Part shown: piece after piece, positions 48,877 through 57,052 of the stretch
Position numbering within the stretch: position 1 is the stretch's first letter
Layout of the letters: each line of letters begins with the position of its first letter
The notes under the pieces: model-generated
The model's database searches: none
What the model saw: only the letters and a program-made list of their open reading frames with translations
Told to the model about the DNA's origin: nothing
NCBI RefSeq assembly: GCF_000383855.1
Contig: NZ_KB912877.1
Coordinates: 1,398,616-1,462,615 of the forward strand
Reading direction: 5' to 3'
Source of the DNA: Methylobacter marinus A45
Lineage (GTDB): Bacteria; Pseudomonadota; Gammaproteobacteria; Methylococcales; Methylomonadaceae
Length of the DNA: 64,000 bases
Program-made: the position numbers and the translations under genes

Positions 48877-49435
48877 GCGCCATAAAAGCCAGAAAATCGT
48901 AGAGCCCGTGAATGATGATCGGCGTCCACAGGTTCCTGTCGCCGCCATAATCGAGAGACCAGCCCAGATAAAGCCCCACCGATGCCGCCAGCAGCGCATA
49001 AAGCGGCGTCACGGCATGCGCCAGCCCGAAAAGAATATTGCTGCCGATCAACCCCACTGCCATGCCCCATAACGACTCCATCCAGGGTTGAATGACGCCG
49101 CGGAACAGAATCTCCTCGGATACCCCCGCAATCGCCGCCAGCATGAACACATCGACCCAGTGATAACGCTGCAAACCGGGCCCCAGCGTTTCAACCAGCA
49201 AGCGTCTGATTTGCGCCAGGGAATCTATCTGCATCTGCTCCAGCGCCAGAAGCGCGACAAACAACGGCGCCGTCCCCAAAACGCCGTAGCCGATGGCGCT
49301 TTCCGAAAAGGATAAATGCTCGAAAGGATTGATGCCGGCAATCCAGCCCAGGAACACCGCGACCAAAATCAGCGACGCTTCAAAATAACAGGCCTGTTTA
49401 AAAAAGGTGTCGGGATTGAAAGGAGTTTTAGCCAT
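48848..49435 (-). CDS. CPBP intramembrane metalloprotease
   Basis: Multi-spanning protein of the CAAX-protease/bacteriocin-processing (Rce1-like) family, 195 residues. The three catalytic motifs are clear: SEEILFRGVIQPW (EExxxR), FGLAHAV and HGLYDFLAF. It is likely an inner membrane protease of unknown substrate. It overlaps the convergent GGDEF-EAL gene by 29 bp at the 3' ends. Confidence 0.9.
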   Translation of the reverse strand: MAKTPFNPDTFFKQACYFEASLILVAVFLGWIAGINPFEHLSFSESAIGYGVLGTAPLFVALLALEQMQIDSLAQIRRLLVETLGPGLQRYHWVDVFMLAAIAGVSEEILFRGVIQPWMESLWGMAVGLIGSNILFGLAHAVTPLYALLAASVGLYLGWSLDYGGDRNLWTPIIIHGLYDFLAFMALIRAYRARQ

Positions 49436-49517
49436 CGGTGCGATTGAAAATTAGGAATAAGCCATTCTAAACAAAAATGGTTAAAATAGCTGCCCCGATT
49501 GATTATCGTTTAATGCC

Positions 49518-49775
49518 ATGCACTGTTTCATTTATAAAAGCCTTAAAAAAGAAGACCTTTACCTGTACATCGATAAAAAAGACGATTTTTCCAGAGTGCC
49601 GGAAATGCTGTTCAACAGCTTCGGCAAAATGGCCTTTGTCATGGACATCGAACTGACACCGGAACGCAAGCTGGCCCGTGAAGATGCCGGCAAAGTCATC
49701 GCCAGCCTTAGGGAAAAAGGCTTTTTCGTGCAAATGCCGCCGACCAGGATACCGGCGCCGTTGAAAGTTCAGTAG
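49518..49775 (+). CDS. YcgL domain protein
   Basis: An 85-residue protein of the YcgL family (PF05166-type), with the typical CFIYKSLKKEDLYLYIDKKD, FSRVPEMLFNSFG and LREKGFFVQMPP. Function is unproven; some members are reported to process RNA. It lies between a CPBP gene on the other strand and an intergenic repeat. Confidence 0.92.
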   Translation: MHCFIYKSLKKEDLYLYIDKKDDFSRVPEMLFNSFGKMAFVMDIELTPERKLAREDAGKVIASLREKGFFVQMPPTRIPAPLKVQ

Positions 49776-49884
49776 GCGTATAGGCCGGAAGATCCCTCCA
49801 AAGTCCGCAACTCACCTGAAAAGACGCGCCATAGCCCCTGCATGGAAACAAGCATCGCGTAGGCTGGATTGGAGCTTTAGCGGA

Positions 49885-49916
49885 AACCCGGCATGGGCGG
49901 CCTCGAATGCCGGGTT
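49885..49916. repeat. Intergenic hairpin repeat
   Basis: Arms AACCCGGCAT (49885-49894) and ATGCCGGGTT (49907-49916) form a perfect 10-bp stem. It sits inside a segment beginning GTAGGCTGGATTGGAGC, a style of intergenic repeat common in such genomes. It lies downstream of both the YcgL gene and dcd and could act as a bidirectional terminator. Confidence 0.6.
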
Positions 49917-49998
49917 AGCAACCCGGCCTGCCATGCTCTTCATGGCCAGTTAAGCTGTCGACAGGCACAGGCTATAACCTGATCCCCAACCTGCAAAT

Positions 49999-50565
49999 TT
50001 ACGTCTTCGGCAACGTCACGCCAGTCTGCCCCTGATACTTGCCGCCCCTGTCCTTGTAAGAGGTTTCGCACACTTCGTCGCCGCCAAAAAACAGCATCTG
50101 CGCGACGCCTTCATTAGCGTAGATTTTGGCGGGCAGCGGCGTGGTATTGGAAAACTCCAGCGTCACATGCCCTTCCCATTCCGGTTCCAGCGGCGTGACA
50201 TTGACGATAATGCCGCAGCGCGCATAGGTCGACTTGCCCAGGCAAATCGTCAGGACATCGCGCGGGATACGGAAATACTCGACCGTCCGAGCCAGCGCAA
50301 ACGAGTTCGGTGGAATGATGCAGACATCGGACTTCACATCGACGAAGCTGTTCGAGTCGAAGTCCTTCGGATCGACAATGGCCGAATTGATGTTGGTAAA
50401 GATCTTGAATTCATCAGAACACCGGACATCATAGCCATAACTGGATGTGCCGTAGGAAATGACGCGCCCCTGCCCCGCATTTCTGACCTGACCGCTTTCA
50501 AACGGCTCGATCATGCCGTGCTGCTCCGCCATGCGGCGTATCCACTTGTCCGACTTAATGCTCAT
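49999..50565 (-). CDS. dcd: dCTP deaminase
   Basis: Converts dCTP to dUTP for thymidylate synthesis. The 188-residue trimeric-fold protein has [17 protein letters not shown], the [21 protein letters not shown] block carrying the nucleotide-binding Ser-Arg and catalytic Glu, and the C-terminal [12 protein letters not shown] that closes over the site. It is monofunctional rather than the dCTP deaminase/dUTPase type, judged from the loop next to the active site. Confidence 0.94.
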   Translation of the reverse strand: MSIKSDKWIRRMAEQHGMIEPFESGQVRNAGQGRVISYGTSSYGYDVRCSDEFKIFTNINSAIVDPKDFDSNSFVDVKSDVCIIPPNSFALARTVEYFRIPRDVLTICLGKSTYARCGIIVNVTPLEPEWEGHVTLEFSNTTPLPAKIYANEGVAQMLFFGGDEVCETSYKDRGGKYQGQTGVTLPKT

Positions 50566-50690
50566 GAAATACTAAATACCCGGTTGATTTAAAAAGACTA
50601 ATTTTCACACAGACAGATAGCCGGGCGCAAGGCGTAAACAACCAGTCGGCGGCCGCTGCCAGATTAGTATTCAGTCGTAGGGTGCGAGGC

Positions 50691-50771
50691 TGTGAAAGAA
50701 TTAGTGAAAAACGTCATAAAAATCCCTATTCACCACGAAGATCACGAACGACTGCAGGGACAGGAAGAAAA
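50691..50771 (+). repeat. Dispersed repeat B, copy 2
   Basis: Related to 36500-36575: GTGAAAGAATTAGTGAAAA followed after about 18 nt by TTCACCACGAAGATCACGAA. It occupies the place just upstream of fecR where a FecI-type sigma factor gene would normally be. Confidence 0.65.
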
Positions 50772-50842
50772 GTCAGCTGCGGGAGTTATAAAATTCACGT
50801 TCCTAAGTATAATGTTGACTTATCGGATAACAATAACAGCTT

Positions 50843-51814
50843 ATGATAAAACAACCGCATTCCAACGCCATCCGCCAACAAGCCATTGACTGGTTGGTGC
50901 GCCAGCAGTCCGGAACGTTCTCCATCTCCGAACGCCGGAAGTTTGAACAGTGGCTTGCCGCCGATTCTTCGCACCGTCGTGTCTATGAGCAAGTAGAGCG
51001 TGCGTGGAGAGATTTGCCTTGTCCACAAGCTGAATTGTCCGTCGCGCGTAAAAAAACAGGCTGGTTGCGATTGTTACACCACCCCTTGCTATTGGCTAGT
51101 GCCGCCAGCGTGTTGCTCGCGGTCGGCCTCGGTGTCAAGGAGGGCTGGCCTTTAGTCGACGACAGCGTGTTTCAGACTGCAAAAGGCGAACTACGTCAAA
51201 TAACTCTGGCCGACGGGTCTCTGGTTGAACTCAACTCCGATACCGAACTTGCCGTTCATTACACTTGGCGAGGGCGGTCGCTGGAACTGGTACGCGGCGA
51301 AGCTTTGTTCAGCGTGGCTCCGGGCAAGCTGCGCCCTTTTGAGGTATGGGCAGGAGGCGGAAAACTGCGCGATATCGGCACCCGTTTCGATGTCGCGATT
51401 GGCCCTTTGGCAAACCGAATTTCGGTATTGGATGGAGCGATTAATCTCAGTTTACCGGCAACAGGCGAGCAACGCCAAACCGAGGCTGGGCAGATGATGA
51501 CTTATAATGCCGCCACCATTCTTTCCGAACCCGTTGCCGCCGATATCCAAACTTTTGCCGTTTGGCGAAACCGCAAGCTGATTTTCCGCAATACGCCGTT
51601 ATCGGAAGTGGTCAGGGAACTGGAGCGTTATCATCCGGTGCATATCCGTCTTGCCGATTCGTCCTTGAACAATTTGACGCTCGGCGGAGTTTTCGACAGT
51701 AACGATCTTGAGCGCTTTCTTACTACTCTGGAAGCGGTTTTGCCGGTTGAAGTTAAACGCGACAACAACGGTGATGTGTTGATTAATCACGGCTTAGTAA
51801 TGGGCATGGAATAA
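50843..51814 (+). CDS. FecR-family anti-sigma/signal transducer
   Basis: Inner membrane protein that relays a signal from an STN-containing TonB receptor to an ECF sigma factor. The 323-residue product has the cytoplasmic N-terminal sigma-binding region (AIDWLVRQQSGTFSISERRK, FEQWLAADSSHRRVYEQVER), one membrane helix (81-98) and the periplasmic FecR domain (LADGSLVELNSDTELAVHY, RDIGTRFDVAIG). No sigma gene precedes it and the start has no clear ribosome site. The last residues (LVMGME) and stop codon lie inside a MITE-like repeat that begins at 51793. The probable receptor partner is at 60341-62656. Confidence 0.9.
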   Translation: MIKQPHSNAIRQQAIDWLVRQQSGTFSISERRKFEQWLAADSSHRRVYEQVERAWRDLPCPQAELSVARKKTGWLRLLHHPLLLASAASVLLAVGLGVKEGWPLVDDSVFQTAKGELRQITLADGSLVELNSDTELAVHYTWRGRSLELVRGEALFSVAPGKLRPFEVWAGGGKLRDIGTRFDVAIGPLANRISVLDGAINLSLPATGEQRQTEAGQMMTYNAATILSEPVAADIQTFAVWRNRKLIFRNTPLSEVVRELERYHPVHIRLADSSLNNLTLGGVFDSNDLERFLTTLEAVLPVEVKRDNNGDVLINHGLVMGME

Positions 51815-51959
51815 ATCAGGGAATTGTAGGTGCGAATTCATTTATGCCCTATAGGTACTTGTGCCCTTCAGGGTATTCGCACTGTGCGGATAAATCCGCA
51901 CCTACATCTGAAATTCGTCCGCGCACTTGAGGAAGTTATTTTATGCGCATTCCTATTAG
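51793..51959 (-). mobile_element. MITE-like repeat, copy 2
   Basis: A 167-bp element, inverted relative to the copies at 37840 and 63120. It runs from CTTAGTAATGGGCATGGAAT to TTATTTTATGCGCATTCCTA. It contains the GTAGGTGCGAATTC and GTGCGGATAAATCCGCAC hairpins plus the CCCTATAGGTACTTGTGCCC segment shared with copy 3. It supplies the end of fecR and finishes five bases short of the stop codon of the convergent permease fragment. Confidence 0.85.
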
Positions 51960-51963
51960 ACAA

Positions 51964-52332
51964 TTACCATAGAAAATCCCGAAATCGGCGAATAAAAATA
52001 AAGTACGCTGTAACGAACAGTAGCAGCAACGCCGCTAGTCCGCCACCGGCAATAGCCTTTAATCCAAGGGCAGGTTGTACCGAGCCGTAAGCTGCGCGCA
52101 ACGCTTCGCTAAGATAGGTGGTCGGTAACGACAAAGCGGCAACGTTCCACGGTGTTTCTAACATATCGTAACTGAAGAAAGTGCAGCCCAGATACATCAT
52201 CGGCAATAGGATAAAAGACATGATTTCCTGAGCCTTGGCCGGTGTTTGTGGCAGGCAATAACAGACTACCCCAAGCAAGGCGAAGACGGTCGCACCATAG
52301 ACCAGGCAGAGCAAAGCCGCCCACGGCATTAG
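51964..52332 (-). pseudogene. ABC-2 permease, 3' part (split by IS)
   Basis: The C-terminal 121 codons of an ABC-2/NodJ-type membrane subunit: LLCLVYGATVFALLGVVCY, then SFILLPMMYLGCTFFSYDML, SLPTTYLSEALRAAYGSV and a last helix ending IRRFRDFLW. The frame is continuous with the 5' part at 53915-54302 once the IS element and one TTAG duplicate are removed; the joint then reads LNLTPLMPWAALL. Reconstructed length is 250 residues. On its own this part lacks the first half of the transporter. Confidence 0.9.
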
Positions 52333-53914
52333 CCCGGATATTTCATAAAAAAAGCGGGCAAATCCCGTAGAGTTCGATAAAATTCAGTTGCTTAGATTGA
52401 ATTTGAACAAGGATTTGCCCGTGCCAAATTGTACCGCAGCTCAAATAGATTTTCCTGCCTTTAAACGCCGCAAAATACAAGCCCAATTCAGCGGCGGAGC
52501 CATCACCAGTGATGGTGGTGTGCTGTTGTTAAGAACCATTGACCAACAGCTCCAGTTAACCCAACGGATTGCGGAACAGATGCACGATCCCAGGGATCCT
52601 GAGCGCATCCGGCATCCGGTAGTCGACTTGCTGCGACAACGGGTTTATGGTCTGGCCTGCGGCTATGAGGATTTGAACGATCACGATACACTCCGAAACG
52701 ATATCGCCTTTCAGACGGCCGTGGAAAAGGATCAGGCATTGGGTAGCCGCTCCACCTTGTGCCGGTTCGAACAGCGGGCGGACCGAGGCTTGATGTGGCG
52801 GATGCATGAGGAACTACTGGCGCAGTTCATCGCCTCCTATAAGACGCCGCCGAAGTCCCTCATTCTGGATTTCGACGCCACCGATGATCCGGTTCACGGT
52901 GAACAGCAAGGGCGTTTTTTCCACGGTTATTACCGGAATTACTGTTTTCTGCCCTTGTATGTCTTTTGCGGTAATCAGTGCCTGGTCAGCTATTTGCGCC
53001 CCAGCAATATTGACGGGGCCAAGCACAGCTGGGCGATCCTGGCCTTGCTGGTCAAACGCCTGCGTCAGGTCTGGCCGGACGTTCAGATTATCTTCCGTGG
53101 CGATAGCGGCTTTTGTCGGCATCGGATGCTGAACTGGTGCGAGCGGAAGGGCGTCCGCTATATCGTTGGTTTGGCCAAAAACCAGCGCTTGAAGCGTTTG
53201 AGTCAACCCTGGATTGAGCAAGCCCGGACACAATATGAGGCAACACAACAGAAACAACGCGTGTTCACCGATTTGCACTATAAAGCCGGCACCTGGCGAT
53301 GCCGGCGCCGAGTCATCCTCAAAGCCGAACACATGAGTCAAGGCAGCAACCCGCGCTATGTCGTGACCAACCTGGCAGGCGAGGCGCAAACGCTTTACGA
53401 ACAAGTCTATTGTGCCCGAGGCGAGATGGAAAACCGGATTAAAGAGCAACAACTGGATCTGTTTGCCGACCGTACCAGCTGCAGTCTGTGGTGGCCGAAC
53501 CAGTTCCGCCTGCTGCTGTCGACGCTGGCCTATACGCTGATCGAGGCCATCCGCCGGATCGCCCTGAACAACACCGAACTGGCGCAGGCCACCTGTGCCA
53601 CCATTCGCCTGAAACTGTTTAAGATCGGCGCCGTAGTCATCCGCAATACCCGCCGTATTCGGCTGCTGCTGAGCAGTCATTATCCCTTCCAGTCCCTGTT
53701 TCGATCTGTCTGCCAGCGCCTGTGCCCTGATTAGCGCTCGGTAAGTGCTGTACCCGGCACGCTATAAACAACGGGGTAAGGGGGAGCTGTGCCTGAAAAT
53801 CGGCAATCGACCCTGAAAATAGCCCGTTGAACTTCACCTCCAAAAAATATCAGTCGTTTCTGGTCGTCGAGTGCCTCTGAGGGGCGGCTTCATGGGGCTG
53901 ATGAAATATCCGGG
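52333..53914 (+). mobile_element. IS1380-family element, complete copy
   Basis: A 1582-bp insertion sequence with perfect 14-bp terminal inverted repeats, CCCGGATATTTCAT on the left and ATGAAATATCCGGG on the right, flanked by a 4-bp direct repeat TTAG (52329-52332 and 53915-53918). A four-base duplication and one large DDE transposase are features of the IS1380 family. It interrupts an ABC permease gene. A second copy in opposite orientation begins at 63284. Confidence 0.93.
52421..53734 (+). CDS. IS1380-family transposase
   Basis: DDE transposase, 437 residues from the GTG at 52421, which has AAGGA seven bases ahead; a TTG at 52388 is the longer alternative. The family start FSGGAITSDGGVLLLR, catalytic first Asp in LILDFDATDDPVHG, second Asp in IIFRGDSGFCR, and a late acidic segment (YCARGEMENRIKEQQLDLF) are all visible. 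The frame is intact, so this copy is probably active. The final 177 codons are identical in translation to the partial copy at the window end. Confidence 0.93.
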   Translation: MPNCTAAQIDFPAFKRRKIQAQFSGGAITSDGGVLLLRTIDQQLQLTQRIAEQMHDPRDPERIRHPVVDLLRQRVYGLACGYEDLNDHDTLRNDIAFQTAVEKDQALGSRSTLCRFEQRADRGLMWRMHEELLAQFIASYKTPPKSLILDFDATDDPVHGEQQGRFFHGYYRNYCFLPLYVFCGNQCLVSYLRPSNIDGAKHSWAILALLVKRLRQVWPDVQIIFRGDSGFCRHRMLNWCERKGVRYIVGLAKNQRLKRLSQPWIEQARTQYEATQQKQRVFTDLHYKAGTWRCRRRVILKAEHMSQGSNPRYVVTNLAGEAQTLYEQVYCARGEMENRIKEQQLDLFADRTSCSLWWPNQFRLLLSTLAYTLIEAIRRIALNNTELAQATCATIRLKLFKIGAVVIRNTRRIRLLLSSHYPFQSLFRSVCQRLCPD

Positions 53915-54302
53915 TTAGTGGCGTCAGATTCAGCAATAGAAAGGCAAGTAGCGCGCCGACCAGACCGGCTGCGGTTCCGGCCAACACGCCGCCGGCGACC
54001 CATGCGAGCATCAACCAACTCAGACTTAACGGAGCCAGCAGCCAACTTTCCATGCTGCGGAAATAATAACCCCGGTTCAACACGCCGCCAACCGTACCGA
54101 GCGCCGCATTCATTACCAGCATCGACACAATGCCCGGCACCGCGACCGCAGCGTAACCTGGTCCCGCCAACAGCGGGTTCATCACCTTACCGAACACCAG
54201 TAAATAAACCAGCGGCAGAAATATCAGTCGGAATAAGGCATGCGACCAACTTTGCATGCTCTCTCTGAAGGCTCTTAAAGAAAAGGCGATGAAAGCACTC
54301 AT
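53915..54302 (-). pseudogene. ABC-2 permease, 5' part (split by IS)
   Basis: The N-terminal 129 codons of the exporter membrane subunit, starting MSAFIAFSLRAFRESMQSW and covering about three helices (LPLVYLLVFGKVMNPLL, VPGIVSMLVMNAALGTVGG, AWVAGGVLAGTAAGLVGALL). The ATG overlaps the ATPase stop as ATGA. Reading on into the IS adds 20-odd foreign residues before a stop (53850). With its other half cut off by the IS, the exporter is unlikely to work in this strain. Confidence 0.9.
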
Positions 54303-55063
54303 GAACCGGCCTCCCAGGCTGTCGATGATAAGTTGTCACTATTCGCTTCCACCAATGTCCGTAACCGGTGTTCCAGATTGTTGGTGGAATCGGCAATGTG
54401 CAATATCCCGGCATGGATCAGGCCCACCTGATCGCATAGCGTTTCCGCTTCCTCGAAATGATGCGTGGAAAGTAGTACGGTACCGCCACGGGTGGCAAAA
54501 GCGTTGATCTTATCCCAAAGTTCGGCACGGACTATAGGGTCCAATGCCGTCGTCGGTTCGTCCAGGATCAACAGATCAGGCATGGTGATGAAAGCTCGGG
54601 CGATCATGACCTTGCGCTTGTTGCCGCCCGATAAGCGATGAATCGGTTCGTTGGCGACATCGCCTAAATCGAACAATGCCAACCATTCGTCAATATTGCG
54701 TTGGGCAACGGCTTTCGGCACGGCAAAATAGCGGCAATGAAAAACTAGATTTTGACGAACGGTCAACGGAAAATCCAGATTCATGTCTTGCGAAACTACG
54801 CCTACCTTACTTTTAAGCGCGTTGGGTCGCGGTAAGGCATTCTGACCCAATAGCTTCAATCGCCCCGTTGTCGGTCGTAACAAGCCGCACAAAATCTTGA
54901 TCAACGTGGTCTTGCCGGCGCCATTTTGCCCTAGTAAACCGAATATTGTGCCCCGCATTACCCGAAAACTCACTGAATCGAGCGCCTGATGGCCATTGCC
55001 ATAGCGTTTGCCGATGTCTTCGGCGTCAACGGCGCAATCAGATTCGGTCATTCTCAATTTCAT
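54299..55063 (-). CDS. ABC-2 exporter ATPase subunit
   Basis: Nucleotide-binding subunit of a NodI/DrrA-type exporter, 254 residues from the ATG at 55063. Walker A is GQNGAGKT (45-52), the signature is HRLSGGNKRKVMIARA, Walker B is LLILDEPTTALDP, and the switch His is in LLSTHHFEEAE. The permease gene follows with a 4-nt overlap. By position after the peptide and radical SAM genes it should export the matured peptide. The start is uncertain: a TTG at 55072 overlaps the receptor stop and another ATG lies at 55051. Its permease partner is broken by the IS. Confidence 0.9.
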   Translation of the reverse strand: MKLRMTESDCAVDAEDIGKRYGNGHQALDSVSFRVMRGTIFGLLGQNGAGKTTLIKILCGLLRPTTGRLKLLGQNALPRPNALKSKVGVVSQDMNLDFPLTVRQNLVFHCRYFAVPKAVAQRNIDEWLALFDLGDVANEPIHRLSGGNKRKVMIARAFITMPDLLILDEPTTALDPIVRAELWDKINAFATRGGTVLLSTHHFEEAETLCDQVGLIHAGILHIADSTNNLEHRLRTLVEANSDNLSSTAWEAGS

Positions 55064-55068
55064 GATGC

Positions 55069-57048
55069 TCAAAAGTGAATACCGATTTCGCCCCGCACTT
55101 CACGGCCGGGATCGACTTGGAAAAAATTCTTGGCGTAGCTGTTGTCGAACAGATTGTTAATGCCGAACGTCAAGTCAACAGAAGAAGATTTGAGCTTGAA
55201 CTTGCGCGAGACCAACAAATCGACGGCTACATAGTCGTTATTGAGCCAGGAAAAGCCTTGTTGATCGCGGTCGATATTGCGGTAATCCATATATTGCTCC
55301 GATTCGTAGTGCAGGTTGAGGCGAGTCGTGCTGTCCCAGAATCCCCGGTATTCCAGCACCGCATTCAGCCGGTGCATGGGCTGAAAAGCCAACCGATTGC
55401 CGACCACCGCCGCATCCACCGCCTCGGTGATTTCGGTCAGGTTCAGGGTGTAATTCAACGAAACGCTCAAATCGTCGTTCAACTGGCGGCTGAACGAAAA
55501 TTCCGCTCCTCTGGATACCGACTGTCCCAGGTTATTGAGGGTCTGGATGGCCGGGATGCCGGACGTGGTCAGTCGCTCCACCTTGTCTGTCCAGCGGGTG
55601 TAAAATAAAGTTAATCCGGCCTTGGTGTCCTGCCATGATGCCTGTATCCCGAAATCCACGGTCTCCGATTGTTCCGGCTTCAAATCGGGATTAGCGACGA
55701 CAATGTAGGTCGGCTGCTCGCGGCGATAATAACGGGTCGCCGGCGACGGCGGGATGAAGCCAGTCGCGGCAGAAGCGCGCAGGCTTAGCCAGGACAACGC
55801 CTTCCACGACAAGCCGAGTTTGGGATTGAAAGTGTCCAGCATACTCTCGGGTTCATGACTAAGGCGGTCTGAAGAATAAACGGCAACATCGTAATAGCGG
55901 TAACGGTCGTAGCGACCGCTCAAATCGAATCTCCAATCATCGAAAAAATTCAGGCCGTAACTTGCGAAAATGCCGAGCTGTTCGACACTATCTTTCAAGC
56001 CGAACAATTTACGGCCGTCGGCGACCAGATTCTGGTCTATGGTTTCCCAGTCGTTGCTATGAATTACGCCGAGATTAAGGTCGCCGTAACTCGCCTGCAG
56101 TTCGATTCTGAAGGTATCGGTGCGCTCCGGCCCCTGAAGATACAGCGACAGACCGGCGGCTTCGGTTCCGCCTGCATCCCGGAACACATCGGTGCCGTTT
56201 TCTTCGTAAAGCAGATTGGCGCTCAACTTGAGTTCGCCGAAATCGGCTTCCGTCAGCCATTTGCTGCGTAACGTGGTATATTCGTTGTATGAATTCGGTC
56301 GTCCGTAATTGCGGGTCTGCTCGAGGTAGGTCAAGTTGGCTGCGGTCTTTAGCCAATCGTGGCGATAATTGGCCTTGAAGTCACCCTCGCGTTTGGTCAG
56401 ATAGGCGTCCTGAACATGAATCTGCGAGACGAAGGGATTATTGGCCCTATCCATCACCGAAGTCCTGTTGCTCAGACTGTCTTCGAAACTCAAGCGGATG
56501 CCGACATCGTCCAAACTGCCGCTACCGATGACCCGGCTGTAGCGGCTATCGAAACTGTTATAGCCCTGCACCGCATCCACTTCCCACGATTTGACGCTCT
56601 GCCGCGTGGTAACAACCACCGCGCCCCCCAGTGCTTCGGCGCCGTAGCGGGCTGAAGCGGCGCCGCGCAAAATCTCGATACGCATCACGTCCTGAGGTTT
56701 GATCTTGTCGATTTCCGCCGCACTGCTGCCGCGCGCAAAACCGTCAACATACACCGCCACGCCCGGCACTCCGCGCAGGCTCAACTGGTTGCCGCCATTG
56801 CCCATCCCCACCCGCCGATTCAGCAATTCCATCAGCGTGGCCGGTTTCTGAATTTCTATTTCCTCGGCGGTGATGATTTCGCGGTCGCCATCGGCGTGGG
56901 ACGGCCGGGCACAGGCCAGTAGCAGGCACAGACCCAACACTGGTATTGACCATTGCGAGAGGGGCTTTAGCCGCGACCTGACGCCTGCGTTCCTGGCTAA
57001 AGCCTCTCCTACCCTGCGTCGCCGAAACGGCACGTTGTCGACAGCCAT
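55069..57048 (-). CDS. TonB-dependent receptor without STN domain
   Basis: Outer membrane gated barrel, 659 residues. The plug (about 60-170) includes the reduced TonB-box region REIITAEEIEI and NQLSLRGVPGVAVYVDGF, RIEILRGAASARYGAEALGG. The 22-strand barrel follows, with ATGFIPPSPATRYYRREQPT, NPDLKPEQSETVDFGIQASW and a terminal aromatic residue (GEIGIHF). The signal peptide (IPVLGLCLLLACARPSHA) is preceded by about 33 unusual Arg/Lys-rich residues, part of which are encoded by a hairpin repeat at 56956-57009, so the native start may have been altered. The gene starts four bases after the propeller-cytochrome stop. Confidence 0.88.
   Translation of the reverse strand: MAVDNVPFRRRRVGEALARNAGVRSRLKPLSQWSIPVLGLCLLLACARPSHADGDREIITAEEIEIQKPATLMELLNRRVGMGNGGNQLSLRGVPGVAVYVDGFARGSSAAEIDKIKPQDVMRIEILRGAASARYGAEALGGAVVVTTRQSVKSWEVDAVQGYNSFDSRYSRVIGSGSLDDVGIRLSFEDSLSNRTSVMDRANNPFVSQIHVQDAYLTKREGDFKANYRHDWLKTAANLTYLEQTRNYGRPNSYNEYTTLRSKWLTEADFGELKLSANLLYEENGTDVFRDAGGTEAAGLSLYLQGPERTDTFRIELQASYGDLNLGVIHSNDWETIDQNLVADGRKLFGLKDSVEQLGIFASYGLNFFDDWRFDLSGRYDRYRYYDVAVYSSDRLSHEPESMLDTFNPKLGLSWKALSWLSLRASAATGFIPPSPATRYYRREQPTYIVVANPDLKPEQSETVDFGIQASWQDTKAGLTLFYTRWTDKVERLTTSGIPAIQTLNNLGQSVSRGAEFSFSRQLNDDLSVSLNYTLNLTEITEAVDAAVVGNRLAFQPMHRLNAVLEYRGFWDSTTRLNLHYESEQYMDYRNIDRDQQGFSWLNNDYVAVDLLVSRKFKLKSSSVDLTFGINNLFDNSYAKNFFQVDPGREVRGEIGIHF
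56956..57009. repeat. Hairpin repeat inside receptor 5' end
   Basis: GAGAGGGGCTTTAGCC and GGCTAAAGCCTCTCC face each other across a 23-nt spacer. This is a typical intergenic palindromic repeat, but here it is within the reading frame and encodes part of the extended receptor leader. Confidence 0.7.
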
Positions 57049-57052
57049 ACCC

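Noticed and set aside
53637-53843. 68-codon frame repeated at 63355-63561
   Set aside because: It is present twice only because it is antisense to the end of both IS1380 copies; no coding evidence of its own.
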